64,000 nucleotides of DNA from positions 2,233,001 through 2,297,000 of the forward strand of contig NZ_MEHJ01000001.1 of assembly GCF_001746415.1 (NCBI RefSeq). The letters run 5' to 3'. This DNA comes from Streptomyces agglomeratus. GTDB lineage: Bacteria; Actinomycetota; Actinomycetes; Streptomycetales; Streptomycetaceae. Each line of letters begins with the position of its first letter. Within the stretch, counting starts at the first letter, position 1. Below the pieces are notes generated by a model. That model was not told the origin of the DNA, ran no database searches, and saw nothing but the letters and a program-made list of their open reading frames with translations. The position numbers were made by a program, and so were the translations under genes. This document shows positions 1 through 9,313 of the stretch, in pieces.

Positions 1-412
1 CGCCCTTGATCACCGTACGGACCTTCCAGGGCAGCCCGAGATAGTCGTGCTTCCCGTCGAGGATCACCGCGTCGGGCCGCACCGGCAACGCCTCCAGTGC
101 GCGTACGGCGGCGAGCCGCAGTGCGGCGGTCATGCCGAGCTCGTCGATCTCCTCGGGCGAGGAGTGTCCGAGGGCGTGCGAGGTGACCCACCCCTCCAGG
201 ACCGCGGCCAGCTCGGTACGGCGCTTCGGGCTGATCAGTTTGGAGTCGGTGAGCCCTTCGGGCGGACGGCGCAGACCGGTGACGGCCGCGCACACGGTGA
301 CGGGTCCGGCCCACGCCCCGCGCCCGACTTCGTCGACGCCTGCGATGATCTTGGCACCGGTGGTGGCGCGCAGTGAGCGCTCGACGGTGTGAGTGGGTGG
401 TTCGTACGGCAT
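1..412 (-). CDS. rnhB: Ribonuclease HII, N-terminal part (runs off left edge)
   Basis: Cleaves the RNA strand of RNA/DNA hybrids and excises ribonucleotides misincorporated in DNA. About 137 residues are visible, read from an ATG at 410-412. The RNase HII signature is clear: [17 protein letters not shown] near residues 22-38 carries the first catalytic Asp and Glu, and LILDGK-type sequence ([11 protein letters not shown]) near residue 117 carries another acidic residue. The C-terminal half lies beyond the window, so length and the last catalytic residues cannot be checked. The family assignment is secure from the DEVGRG motif and the PEEIDELGM segment. The gene is followed upstream (to its right) by about 470 bp without a recognisable gene. 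Confidence 0.95.
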   Translation of the reverse strand, partial: MPYEPPTHTVERSLRATTGAKIIAGVDEVGRGAWAGPVTVCAAVTGLRRPPEGLTDSKLISPKRRTELAAVLEGWVTSHALGHSSPEEIDELGMTAALRLAAVRALEALPVRPDAVILDGKHDYLGLPWKVRTVIKG

Positions 413-886
413 GGCGCCTGCCAGGTTACGCCGCCGGGGTCCACCGGCGACACCCCGGCCCCACCACCGCGTTCAGCCGGACGGCGATCGCGGGAGCGGC
501 GCCCCGAACCGGTCGGCCCCCATCAGGCGATCCGCCGTCCGGGAATTCGCAGTCGCACATCGTCGAGCGGCAGCGGATCGGGGCCCATCACAGTCGATTC
601 CGCGCGGCGCGACCCGACCTCGGCGTCGTCGTGGCCGGGCGGAGCGGCCCGGCTGGCCGTCAGCGGACCGGAGGCCCCTCGCCTGCCATCCCGTGCGAGC
701 CACACCGGGGGCCCGCCGCCCGGCCGCGTCGGCGTCGCATGCGTAAAGACCGGGGCCGCGCCAGGCAGCGGCAGTCGCCAAGTCCCACCGACGCACCGCT
801 CCTTGGGGCACCGGACGTAAAGCGGGCCCGGGCGGAGCCGCGTTCGGCTGCGCCCGGGCCCGTCCCACCGAGAATGGCCGGAAGTA
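413..886. other. Intergenic stretch, no recognisable gene
   Basis: About 470 bp between the start of rnhB and the end of the DUF4173-type gene. Several open frames cross it on both strands but they are Arg/Pro/Ala-rich, match no family I know, and have no convincing ribosome binding site. The only structured element is the hairpin at 824-861. The rnhB promoter should lie in the left part, but I cannot point to it. Confidence 0.5.
824..861 (-). terminator. Hairpin terminator downstream of the DUF4173-type gene
   Basis: A 17-bp inverted repeat with one mismatch (arms 824-840 and 845-861, loop of 4) lies 25 bp past the stop codon of the minus-strand gene ending at 887. It is very GC-rich and has no U-tract, which is usual for Streptomyces terminators. 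Confidence 0.75.
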
Positions 887-2656
887 CTAGTACTCGTCGT
901 AGATACCGCGCTCGTCGCCGTACGTACCGAGCCTGCGGCACTCACTCTCGTCGACGTCCAGAGGGCGCTCCGCGATGATCTCGCGGGCCCTGGCCACACC
1001 GAGACTCGTCGCGTACCAGGGCTCGTTGCCGCGATCCAGCCGCTCCGCGATACCCACCAGCGCGCAGGAACGCTGCGGCTCCGGCAGCCTGTCCAGCGCC
1101 GGCACCGCGTCGGCCGAGAGGTCCTGAAAGTAGTGCACGTCGAGCTTCCCGGTGGCGCGGTACCGCTCCACGTTCTGCTCCGCCACGAGCCCGTCCGGCG
1201 ACACCAGGCCGAAGGCCAGTACAGCCGCCGCCGCGCTCGCGGCGACCGCGCGCGGCAGCCAGCGGGCACCCAGGGCGCCGGCCGCCATGATCAGTACGAT
1301 CACCAGGCCCAGCCACAGCTCGACCGCCGCCACGGATATGCGCAGCCGGGTCAGGCCGTACGCGTCGACGTACAGGTCCATGCGGCGCAGCGCGGACGCG
1401 ACGACGACGAGTGTGAGGACGCACAGAGTGCCGAGCACCGCGCGGACCAGGGTGCGGTCCCGGGCCGCGCCACGCGGGGCCCACCGCAGAGCCAGCGCGA
1501 TGACCAGCAGCACCAGCAGGGTGGCCCAGAGCAGCTGCCAGAAGCCCTGGCGCGCGTACTGGGCGTACGTCAGTCCGGTCTCGCTGAGCACCTTGTCGTA
1601 GCCGCCGAACAGCACGGCGAGCTGCACCGCGATGAATGCGGCGAAGAGGAGATTGAGAACGATCAGCGGAAGTGCCCACTCCGCTCGGCCGCGGGCACGC
1701 CCGGGGCGTATCTCGAGGCGGTCCCAGCGCATCGGTGCGGCGGCGCTGCGGGCGGCGGCGAGGGCGCCCAGCAGACCCAGGGCGAAGAGGAACGTCCGCC
1801 ACGGGCCGTCGGCCACGGAGACGTCGGGCGTGAGCCCGCCGAGCAGATCGGCGAAGGCGGCGTCGGCCGAGGCGAAGAGCGCCCCGAAGACGACCAGGAG
1901 TACGACGGCGACAAGGGTGGTACGCACCATGGGCGCCCACCGGCCGCGGGACCCCTCCGCCCGCTCGCGCAGACCGCGCCAGGCCCACGCCGTACCGGAA
2001 CCGACCGAGCCGAAGATGCCCAGGGAGCCGACGAGGATGCCGGCCCAGGTGCGGCTGCCGTGCAGGGCGAGCGAGCCGAGGGCCAGCGCGGAGACGCACG
2101 CGAGGAACGTCGGCCACCCCGCGTCGCGCAGCGCCGGAACGGCCAGCAGGGCCAGCCCGCCGACCGCCCAGAGCAGTGTCCAGGGGCGGAGGCGTCGGCC
2201 TGCCGCCTGTCCGGCGAAGTACGCGGCGAGCGCGGCCGGGACCGCGAGGACCAGCAGGTTCAGTCCCAGCCCCTCACCGAGGAGCAGAGCACTGAGGACG
2301 GCGGTGGCCAGGGCCGCCAGAAAAGTGGCGGGACGGATCGCGGCCGGCGGTTCGGGCCGTACGTCGATCAGCCACTTCGGCGGGCCGGGCGGCTGCCGCG
2401 GGCCGGGCGGTGGCGGCGGCCAGGGCTGGTGGCGCTGGGGCTGCGTCGCCCTGCTGTGCTGCTCGCGGTACGACAGCGTGGCGGGCGGCGGCGGCGCTGT
2501 GGCCTGCGGCGCGGGCCCCGGGCCGTTGCCGGCACCGGACTGCGCGGGGGGCGGCGTGGCTGGTGTCGGCGGCGTCGCTGAGTCGGACGGCGCACTCGCA
2601 GCGGAAGGTGTGGACGGCGTTGGCGGTGTTGGCGGTGTTGATGGCGTGTCGGACAC
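887..2656 (-). CDS. Polytopic membrane protein, DUF4173/DUF4153 type
   Basis: Predicted integral membrane protein of 589 residues, function unknown. The first ~95 residues are a Pro/Ser/Thr-rich cytoplasmic leader, followed by roughly a dozen hydrophobic segments (for example residues ~105-150, 160-210, 245-270, 330-355, 375-400, 440-470). The stretch WAWRGLRERAEGSRGRW followed by ADAAFADLL is what I associate with the DUF4173 family. The last ~90 residues are soluble and contain a repeat-like helical region ending in DEY. It stands alone between a terminator and a 319-bp gap. The start at 2656 is the first ATG before the Pro-rich leader, but the true start could be further in because the leader is low complexity. 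Confidence 0.8.
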   Translation of the reverse strand: MSDTPSTPPTPPTPSTPSAASAPSDSATPPTPATPPPAQSGAGNGPGPAPQATAPPPPATLSYREQHSRATQPQRHQPWPPPPPGPRQPPGPPKWLIDVRPEPPAAIRPATFLAALATAVLSALLLGEGLGLNLLVLAVPAALAAYFAGQAAGRRLRPWTLLWAVGGLALLAVPALRDAGWPTFLACVSALALGSLALHGSRTWAGILVGSLGIFGSVGSGTAWAWRGLRERAEGSRGRWAPMVRTTLVAVVLLVVFGALFASADAAFADLLGGLTPDVSVADGPWRTFLFALGLLGALAAARSAAAPMRWDRLEIRPGRARGRAEWALPLIVLNLLFAAFIAVQLAVLFGGYDKVLSETGLTYAQYARQGFWQLLWATLLVLLVIALALRWAPRGAARDRTLVRAVLGTLCVLTLVVVASALRRMDLYVDAYGLTRLRISVAAVELWLGLVIVLIMAAGALGARWLPRAVAASAAAAVLAFGLVSPDGLVAEQNVERYRATGKLDVHYFQDLSADAVPALDRLPEPQRSCALVGIAERLDRGNEPWYATSLGVARAREIIAERPLDVDESECRRLGTYGDERGIYDEY

Positions 2657-2975
2657 GGGACCCCCCTCCGACCGGACGGGGTTGCGGCAGGATGCCGCCG
2701 CCGGAGCCCGGTGTCTCGTCGGCGCTCGCCCGGCATGATCATCAGGGCGGCGTGGCCCGTCAGACTAGCCCCGGCCATGCCTCCCGGAGCCGCCAGAACC
2801 GGGCTGTGGCAGGACCGTGACAGTCGCGGAACCCCACGCGGAACCCCTACGTCCGGCGAGCAGGCCGACGCCGTCCACCGACGTTACGAGCCGACCCGCC
2901 ACGCATCAGGCATCAGGCACCACGCACCTCGCACCGCCCGGCCCGCAGCCCCCCGAACGACGGCCGCGGCGCCCG
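2657..2975. other. Intergenic stretch
   Basis: 319 bp between the DUF4173-type gene and the ADP-ribosylglycohydrolase gene, both on the minus strand. It should hold the promoter of the DUF4173-type gene. I see no gene, RNA or strong hairpin. Confidence 0.4.
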
Positions 2976-3884
2976 TCAGGTCGTCCGGTCCGGAATCCAG
3001 TCGGGCAGCTCTTCCGTCCGCTCCAGCCAGGCGGCCGGCGGAGCCCCGGCCTTCCCCGCGGCGACGACGCCGCCGAAGATCGCACAGGTCGTGTCGACGT
3101 CGCCGCCCACCTGCGCGGTCACCCAGAACCCCTGCTCGAAGTCGCCGAGCGCGCGGGCGGCCGACCAGAGGGCGAACGGCACCGTGTCGTGTGCGCTCGT
3201 CCGCCGTCCACAGCCCAGCACGGCCGCCACCGTCCCGGCGTCGCTGTAGTCCAGCATGTCGCGGGCGCGCCGCAGCCCGGCACCCACGGCGCTGCGCGGC
3301 ACCAGCGCGATCACCCCGTCGAGCAGCCCGGTAGGCGTCGGCGGTCCCGCCGGGTCGGCGGCGATGGCGGCAGCGGCCGCCACGGCCATGGCACCGACCA
3401 CCGCTTCGCGGTGCTGATGCGTGACGTACGCCGAGATCTCGGCCTGATGGGTGGCCTGCTCGGGGTCGTCGGCGTACCAGGCACCGAGCGGCGCGATGCG
3501 CATGGCCGCACCGTTGCCCCAGGAGCCCTGGCCGTTGAAGAGCGCGGCCGCCAGCTCGCGCCAGTCGCCGCCCTCCCTGATCAGCCGGAGCATCCGGTTG
3601 ACGGCGGGGCCGTAACCGCGGTCGAAGTCGTGGTGCTCGGCGAAGGAGCGCGCGAGGGCGTCCTGGTCGATACGGCCGTGCTCGGCCAGCACGGCCAGCA
3701 CTGAGCAGGCCATCTCGGTGTCGTCGGTCCACTGCCAGGGAGCGGGCGGCAGCTCGCGCCTCTTGAGCAGCGGATAGTTCACGGGAACGAAGAACTGGGA
3801 GCCAAGGGCGTCTCCCAGGGACAGCCCACGCAGGCTGGCCAGGGCGCGTTCGAAGCGCCGGGCGGTGGAGGAGTCAGCGGTCAT
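2976..3884 (-). CDS. ADP-ribosylglycohydrolase family protein
   Basis: Member of the ADP-ribosyl-hydrolase (DraG/ARH) fold, which removes ADP-ribose from proteins or small molecules with two metal ions. The 302-residue protein shows the family pattern: SLGDALGSQFF near residue 21-31, WTDDTEMA near 52-59 (metal-binding Thr-Asp-Asp), GNGAAMR near 125, and GGDVDTTCAIFGG near 262-274 (second metal-binding Asp pair). All the acidic residues expected for catalysis are present. Its ATG overlaps the stop of the histidine phosphatase by 4 bp (3881-3884), so the two are translationally coupled. The physiological substrate cannot be inferred from sequence. Confidence 0.92.
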   Translation of the reverse strand: MTADSSTARRFERALASLRGLSLGDALGSQFFVPVNYPLLKRRELPPAPWQWTDDTEMACSVLAVLAEHGRIDQDALARSFAEHHDFDRGYGPAVNRMLRLIREGGDWRELAAALFNGQGSWGNGAAMRIAPLGAWYADDPEQATHQAEISAYVTHQHREAVVGAMAVAAAAAIAADPAGPPTPTGLLDGVIALVPRSAVGAGLRRARDMLDYSDAGTVAAVLGCGRRTSAHDTVPFALWSAARALGDFEQGFWVTAQVGGDVDTTCAIFGGVVAAGKAGAPPAAWLERTEELPDWIPDRTT

Positions 3885-4555
3885 CGCTCCGCCACTCTAT
3901 CCGGACAGTCGTACGGCTCGGGAGCCCGCCAGCGCCGGAACGGCCGATCAAGGGCGTAGCGCCCGTCCTCCCCCAGCAGCAGCGTCCGCGTTTCGCCGTT
4001 GCCCGGATTGCACAGCGACTCGAATTCGGCCACCGTCCAGTGGAACCAGCGCATGCAGAACAGCCGCATGGTCAGTCCGTGCGTGACGAGCAGCACGTTG
4101 GGCGGGTGATCGGGTGCTTCGAAACTCCGGTACAGGCTCTCCAGAAAGGCGCCGACCCGGTCGTACACGTCGGCCCCGGACTCGCCCTGGGCGAAGCGGT
4201 AGAAGAAGTGCCCGTACGCGTCCCGGTATGCCTTCTGGAGCCGTACGTCGTCCCTGTCCTGCCAGTTTCCCCAGTCCTGCTCGCGCAGCCGGGGTTCCTC
4301 CCGCACCCTCACCCGTCGCGGGTCGAGCTCGAAGGCCGCGAAGGTCTCGTGCGTGCGGCGGTACGGCGAGACGTAGGCGCTGATCCGCTCCTCACCGAAG
4401 AGCTCACGCAGCCCCACGCCCGTCTCCCGGGCCTGACGCAGACCGGTTTCGGTGAGCCTGAGCGCGTGGTCGGGCTCACGCTCGTACACCGAGTCGTCGG
4501 CGTTGCCCTCCGACTCCCCGTGCCGGACGAGAACGATGCGCCGCGGTCGTGCCAT
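3881..4555 (-). CDS. Histidine phosphatase family protein (phosphoglycerate-mutase-like)
   Basis: A 224-residue histidine-phosphatase superfamily protein. The catalytic RHGESEGN motif is at residues ~11-18 directly after a short beta strand (IVLVRHG), and the second catalytic His is in VLLVTHGLTMRLF near residue 158-170. An Arg/Glu-rich segment in between (SPYRRTHETFAAF) is the usual third motif. Such proteins dephosphorylate sugars, nucleotides or phosphoproteins, and the substrate is unknown here. It is the first gene of a two-gene operon and overlaps the ADP-ribosylglycohydrolase by ATGA. Confidence 0.92.
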   Translation of the reverse strand: MARPRRIVLVRHGESEGNADDSVYEREPDHALRLTETGLRQARETGVGLRELFGEERISAYVSPYRRTHETFAAFELDPRRVRVREEPRLREQDWGNWQDRDDVRLQKAYRDAYGHFFYRFAQGESGADVYDRVGAFLESLYRSFEAPDHPPNVLLVTHGLTMRLFCMRWFHWTVAEFESLCNPGNGETRTLLLGEDGRYALDRPFRRWRAPEPYDCPDRVAER

Positions 4556-4771
4556 GCCGAAACCCTAGAACGTGCGATCGGATGCGGCTCAGCCGGGCGG
4601 CCGCCCAGCTGCATCCAGCGTATCCGCCCCTTGAAACGCCTGCTCAGCAAGCGGTCGTGGAAGAGTCCCTGAACGGACGCCTGCCCGCAGCCGGCCGTCT
4701 CCCGACCCGGCCGTTTCCGCGCCGCCGCCGGCTACGCCCAGGCCGCGCCCACACCCACGCCCACGCCGGGA

Positions 4772-5377
4772 TCACACCGTCCACAACGGATCCAGCTGAA
4801 CGACCGCGCCCGCGATCTCCGCCACGTCCGCGTCGGTCTGCGCGCGCAAGGACAGGCGCTCCACCCGTTCGGCGCGGTACTTCCCGTGCTCGGCGGCGGC
4901 GTGCCACATCGACAGCACGAGGAACTCGTTGCCAGGCGCCTCACCGAACACTCCGCGCAGCATGCCGGGCGACCCGGCCATCGCCGGATTCCACACCTTC
5001 TCCTGCATCAGCGAGAAGTGCTCGACCCGGCCCTCCCGCACCTTGCAGTGCGCGACGCGCACCACATCGGCGTCGGTGAAACGGGGTTCGAAGCCGGTTT
5101 TGATGTCGAACCGGTAGTCGAAGAGCCCGACTTGCATGTTCTTGTACGTACCGGACTGGCCCGCCGCGAGCCGGTCGTGCGAACGCGCCATGAACGAGTC
5201 GTAGAACGCACGGCTCTCCCAGAAGGAGACCACGTGCGCCACCCCCGGCCGCTCACGGCTCCACCCGCCGCCCTGCCCGCGGAATCCCGGTTCCCCCAGC
5301 AGCCCCGCCCACTTCCGCTGCCCCCGCTCGAATCCCCGACGGTCGATCACTGTGCAGCGAATCCACTTGACCAGCAC
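4772..5377 (-). CDS. YdbC-like (DUF4937) protein
   Basis: A 201-residue soluble protein resembling the Bacillus YdbC/DUF4937 family, of unknown function. It has two antibody-monooxygenase-like halves: the first contains VKWIRCTV and VVSFWESRAFYDSFMARSHD, the second FLVLSMWHAAAEHGKYRAE, each with the alternating strand/helix pattern and Trp seen in dimeric alpha-beta barrel proteins. An upstream ATG is out of frame, so I chose GTG at 5377, which gives VLVKWIRC at the N terminus as in relatives. No strong Shine-Dalgarno sequence precedes it. It is divergent from the TerD-family gene. Confidence 0.8.
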   Translation of the reverse strand: MLVKWIRCTVIDRRGFERGQRKWAGLLGEPGFRGQGGGWSRERPGVAHVVSFWESRAFYDSFMARSHDRLAAGQSGTYKNMQVGLFDYRFDIKTGFEPRFTDADVVRVAHCKVREGRVEHFSLMQEKVWNPAMAGSPGMLRGVFGEAPGNEFLVLSMWHAAAEHGKYRAERVERLSLRAQTDADVAEIAGAVVQLDPLWTV

Positions 5378-5645
5378 CGCGCCATCGTACGGCCAGGAAC
5401 GCACGCCCCGTCACGCCTGCGGCGCACTTGCCCCCGAACTCCGCGGACACCGGCTGTCCCTTTGCCCGGGAACCCAGTTGTCGCATGCGTACGGGTATCA
5501 GGCCGGCAGGCGATACGTGCGAGAAGGCTGAACAGCCCTGAGCACCGCACCAGTTGTCGGTGCCGGGGGCTAGCCTGGTTCCAGGTGCACATTCGCACAG
5601 CTCGCGCCGGTGAGATCCGGGCGGGTTCCGAGGGAGGGAAGACCG

Positions 5646-6176
5646 GTGGGCAGTCTCAACAAAGGGGTCGGCAAGGTCGAAGTGACGCTCAGGTGGGACC
5701 CCAGCCCTCTGGGCAGTCCGGCCCACGACCTGGACATCATCGCCGCGACCTATACCGCCGACGACCCGTACGGCGGTCCCGCGTATGTCGTGCACTTCGA
5801 CAGCCGCTCGCCGGACGGCACGATAACCCTCAACAGGGACAGCCGGGACGGCCAGGGCTTCGGTTACGACGAGGTCCTGACCCTGGAGCTGAACAGGCTC
5901 GCGCCGGTCTACACCCGGGTGGTGGTCGGCGTGGCGATCCAGCAGAGCCACGGCAGGAGGACGTTCGGCGAAATAGTGAATACGGGCTTCCGTATTCGCG
6001 AGAGCTATACCGTGCTCGCGGAGGACGGCTTCGCCGGCGTCGCCGCCTCCACCGCGGCCACCATCGCCGAATTCACCAGGGACGGGTCGGGCGGCTGGGA
6101 GTTCCGCCAGGCCGTCCGGGGCTTCGACACCGACCCGAACGCCTTCGCCGGTGCGATGGGAAGCACGCCGGCCTGA
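5646..6176 (+). CDS. TerD-family (tellurium-resistance-type) protein
   Basis: A 176-residue TerD-domain protein. The GTG start at 5646 is preceded by GAGGGAGG about 9 bp upstream and gives the family-typical MGSLNKGVGKVEV N terminus. DLDIIAATY and the acidic loop NRDSRDGQGFGYDE match the calcium-binding region of TerD proteins, although the usual GDD/EGDDE pair is partly changed (RDSRDGQG). Streptomyces genomes carry many TerD paralogs linked to stress and differentiation. This one stands alone with no terABC or kinase partner, so its role is unknown. It converges on nrdJ. Confidence 0.9.
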   Translation: MGSLNKGVGKVEVTLRWDPSPLGSPAHDLDIIAATYTADDPYGGPAYVVHFDSRSPDGTITLNRDSRDGQGFGYDEVLTLELNRLAPVYTRVVVGVAIQQSHGRRTFGEIVNTGFRIRESYTVLAEDGFAGVAASTAATIAEFTRDGSGGWEFRQAVRGFDTDPNAFAGAMGSTPA

Positions 6177-6204
6177 CAACCGTCCGCGCCAGGAATGCGC
6201 CGAA

Positions 6205-6233
6205 GGGCGGCGAGCCCGTCAGGCCCGCCGCCC
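6205..6233 (+). terminator. Terminator between the TerD-family gene and nrdJ
   Basis: Inverted repeat of 8 bp plus 3 bp with one mismatch (arms 6205-6216 and 6222-6233, loop of 5) in the 120-bp gap between two convergent genes. It could serve either direction. Confidence 0.6.
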
Positions 6234-6296
6234 CTCATGCTTCACGCTTCCGTGCCCAGGCTTTCCGCACCTATGGGCAGATCAGCCGTCGGCAGA

Positions 6297-9188
6297 TCAG
6301 CTGCAACCGCTGGTCGAGCCGCAGCCCTCGCAGATGTAGCAGCTGCCCGCACGCTGCATCTTCGTACCGCAGGAGAAGCACAGCGGCGCGTCCGCGCTGA
6401 TGCCGAGCTGGATCTCGACGAGTTCCGCCGAGGTGTGCGCCTGCTTCTGCTCCGGCACGGCCTCCACCTTGGGGGCGGCGACCGGCTTCGGCGCCTCCGT
6501 CTGGCGCGGCGCGGACTGGGCCAGGCCCTCGACGTCGATGTCGCTGTCCTCCATCGACGGCTCGTACGAACCGGTCTCCAGGTGACGCTGACGCTCATCG
6601 GCGGAGTGGATGCCGAGCGCCGACCGGGTCTCGAAAGGCAGGAAGTCCAGCGCCAGGCGGCGGAAGATGTAGTCGACGATCGACTGCGCCATCCGCACGT
6701 CCGGGTCGTCCGTCATGCCGGCCGGCTCGAAACGCATGTTCGTGAACTTCGAGACGTACGTCTCCAGCGGCACGCCGTACTGGAGACCGACCGAGACGGC
6801 GATCGAGAAGGCGTCCATCATGCCCGCGAGGGTCGAGCCCTGCTTGGACATCTTCAGGAAGACCTCACCGAGACCGTCGTCCGGGTAGGAGTTGGCGGTC
6901 ATGTAGCCCTCGGCCCCACCCACCGTGAAGGAGGTGGTGATCCCCGGGCGGCCCTTGGGGAGGCGCTTGCGCACCGGGCGGTACTCGACGACCTTCTCGA
7001 CCGCGGCGCGGATCGTTTCCTCGGTCTTCTCCGTGACCTCGGCCTTGACGTCCTTCTTCTTGGCCGAGAGGGGCTGGCCGACCTTGCAGTTGTCGCGGTA
7101 GATCGCGAGCGCCTTGACGCCCATCTTCCAGGCCTCGAAGTAGACCTCTTCGACGTCCTCGACGGTCGCCGTCTCCGGCAGGTTCACCGTCTTGGAGAGC
7201 GCGCCGGAGATCCACGGCTGGATGGCCGCCATCATGCGGACGTGGCCCATCGCGGAGATGGAACGCTCGCCCATCGCGCAGTCGAAGACCTCGTAGTGCT
7301 CCTGCTTGAGACCGGGGGCGTCGATCACATTGCCGTGCTCGGCGATGTGGGCGACGATCGCCTCGATCTGCTCCTCCTGGTAGCCCATGCGACGCAGCGC
7401 CTGCGGCACAGTGCCGTTGACGATCTGCATCGAGCCGCCGCCGACCAGCTTCTTGAACTTGACCAGCGCGAGGTCGGGCTCAAGTCCGGTGGTGTCGCAG
7501 GACATCGCGAGACCGATGGTGCCGGTCGGCGCGATGACCGAGGCCTGCGCGTTGCGGAAGCCGTTCTTCTCACCGAGGCGCAGGACGTCTTGCCATGCCT
7601 CCGTGGCAGCGGCCCAGATCGGCGAGTCCAGGTCGTCCACGCGCGGGGCGACTGCGTTGGCGTCGGAGTGCTGCTTCATGACGCGCTTGTGCGGCTCGGC
7701 GTTGCGGGCGTAGCCGTCGTACGGGCCGACGACCGCGGCCAGCTCGGCGGAGCGCCGGTACGACGTACCGGTCATCAGCGAGGTGATGGCGCCGGCGAGC
7801 GAGCGGCCGCCGTCGCTGTCGTACGCGTGGCCGGTCGCCATGAGCAGGGCGCCGAGGTTGGCGTAACCGATGCCCAGCTGACGGAAGGCGCGGGTGTTCT
7901 CACCGATCTTCTGCGTCGGGAAGTCCGCGAAGCAGATCGAGATGTCCATCGCGGTGATGACCAGCTCGACGACCTTGGCGAAGCGCTCTGACTCGAACGA
8001 CTGGTTGCCCTTGCCGTCGTCCTTGAGGAACTTCATCAGGTTCAGCGAGGCCAGGTTGCACGAGGTGTTGTCCAGGTGCATGTACTCGCTGCACGGGTTC
8101 GACGCGGTGATCCGGCCGGACTCGGGGCAGGTGTGCCAGTTGTTGATGGTGTCGTCGTACTGGATGCCGGGGTCGGCGCAGGCCCAAGCGGCCTCGGCCA
8201 TCTTGCGGAAGAGCGACTTCGCGTCGACCTCCTCGATGACCTCGCCCGTCATGCGGGCGCGGAGGCCGAACTTGCCGCCGGTCTCGACCGCGTTCATGAA
8301 CTCGTCGTTCACACGGACCGAGTTGTTGGCGTTCTGGTACTGGACGGACGCGATGTCGTCGCCGCCCAGGTCCATGTCGAAGCCCGCGTCGCGCAGGGCG
8401 CGGATCTTCTCCTCCTCCTTGACCTTCGTCTCGATGAAGTCCTCGATGTCGGGGTGGTCGACGTCGAGAACCACCATCTTGGCCGCGCGGCGGGTAGCGC
8501 CGCCCGACTTGATCGTTCCGGCGGACGCGTCGGCGCCACGCATGAAGGAGACGGGCCCGGAGGCGTTGCCACCGGAGGAGAGGAGCTCCTTGGAGGAGCG
8601 GATGCGGGAGAGGTTCAGGCCGGCGCCGGAGCCGCCCTTGAAGATCATTCCCTCTTCCTTGTACCAGTCGAGGATCGACTCCATCGAGTCGTCGACGGCC
8701 AGGATGAAGCAGGCGGAGACCTGCTGCGGCTGGGGCGTGCCGACGTTGAACCAGACCGGCGAGTTGAAGCTGAAGATCTGGTGCAGGAGGGCGTACGCCA
8801 GCTCGTGCTCGAAGATCTCGGCGTCCGCGGGAGAGGCGAAGTAGTTGTACTCCTCGCCGGCCTTGCGGTACGTCTTGACGATCCGGTCGATCAGCTGCCG
8901 CAGACCGGTCTCGCGCTGCGGCGTACCGACAGCACCGCGGAAGTACTTGCTGGTGACGATGTTGACCGCGTTCACCGACCAGAAGTCGGGGAACTCGACG
9001 CCTCGCTGCTCGAAATTGACCGAGCCGTCGCGCCAGTTGGTCATGACGACGTCACGGCGCTCCCAGACCACCTCGTCGTACGGATGCACGCCGGGCGTGG
9101 TGTGGATGCGCTCGATGCGCAGGCCCTTGCCGGACTTCGCTCCCTTGGTACGGGAACCTCGTGCCGGGCCGCTCGCCGTCTCTGTCAT
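6297..9188 (-). CDS. nrdJ: Class II (vitamin B12-dependent) ribonucleoside-diphosphate reductase
   Basis: Converts ribonucleotides to deoxyribonucleotides using adenosylcobalamin, independent of oxygen. The 963-residue protein has the class II landmarks: SACFILAVDDSM with the first redox Cys at 160, NPCSEY at 364-369 with the catalytic Asn, Cys and Glu, and a C-terminal tail with CFSCG, CYICEGCG and SGCS cysteines that act as the thioredoxin-linked redox shuttle. The start ATG at 9188 (MTETASGPARG) was preferred over an upstream in-frame start that would add an Arg-rich tail overlapping nrdR's end. It is downstream of nrdR with a 125-bp gap, the nrdRJ arrangement described for Streptomyces. 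No intein is visible. Confidence 0.97.
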   Translation of the reverse strand: MTETASGPARGSRTKGAKSGKGLRIERIHTTPGVHPYDEVVWERRDVVMTNWRDGSVNFEQRGVEFPDFWSVNAVNIVTSKYFRGAVGTPQRETGLRQLIDRIVKTYRKAGEEYNYFASPADAEIFEHELAYALLHQIFSFNSPVWFNVGTPQPQQVSACFILAVDDSMESILDWYKEEGMIFKGGSGAGLNLSRIRSSKELLSSGGNASGPVSFMRGADASAGTIKSGGATRRAAKMVVLDVDHPDIEDFIETKVKEEEKIRALRDAGFDMDLGGDDIASVQYQNANNSVRVNDEFMNAVETGGKFGLRARMTGEVIEEVDAKSLFRKMAEAAWACADPGIQYDDTINNWHTCPESGRITASNPCSEYMHLDNTSCNLASLNLMKFLKDDGKGNQSFESERFAKVVELVITAMDISICFADFPTQKIGENTRAFRQLGIGYANLGALLMATGHAYDSDGGRSLAGAITSLMTGTSYRRSAELAAVVGPYDGYARNAEPHKRVMKQHSDANAVAPRVDDLDSPIWAAATEAWQDVLRLGEKNGFRNAQASVIAPTGTIGLAMSCDTTGLEPDLALVKFKKLVGGGSMQIVNGTVPQALRRMGYQEEQIEAIVAHIAEHGNVIDAPGLKQEHYEVFDCAMGERSISAMGHVRMMAAIQPWISGALSKTVNLPETATVEDVEEVYFEAWKMGVKALAIYRDNCKVGQPLSAKKKDVKAEVTEKTEETIRAAVEKVVEYRPVRKRLPKGRPGITTSFTVGGAEGYMTANSYPDDGLGEVFLKMSKQGSTLAGMMDAFSIAVSVGLQYGVPLETYVSKFTNMRFEPAGMTDDPDVRMAQSIVDYIFRRLALDFLPFETRSALGIHSADERQRHLETGSYEPSMEDSDIDVEGLAQSAPRQTEAPKPVAAPKVEAVPEQKQAHTSAELVEIQLGISADAPLCFSCGTKMQRAGSCYICEGCGSTSGCS

Positions 9189-9313
9189 GCCGCCTCCCAT
9201 ATACGTACAAAAACGCTCTGACGTGCCCAGTTCTTCCCGGGGCACGTGGTGTGTCTGATGTTCCGGACGCCGCGAAGAGCGGCCGGAGCAGGTCTGGTCT
9301 GCCGCCGGGTCGG

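Noticed and set aside
473..868. A minus-strand frame of 131 codons between rnhB and the DUF4173-type gene
   Set aside because: Arg/Ala/Pro-rich composition, no ribosome site, and it runs through the terminator hairpin.
6195..7991. A 598-codon plus-strand frame over nrdJ
   Set aside because: Shadow of nrdJ; no ribosome site and no recognisable domain.
9189..9313. B12 riboswitch upstream of nrdJ
   Set aside because: The 125-bp gap after nrdR is too short and shows no B12-box-like sequence. In Streptomyces the B12 switch is known on the class I nrd operon.
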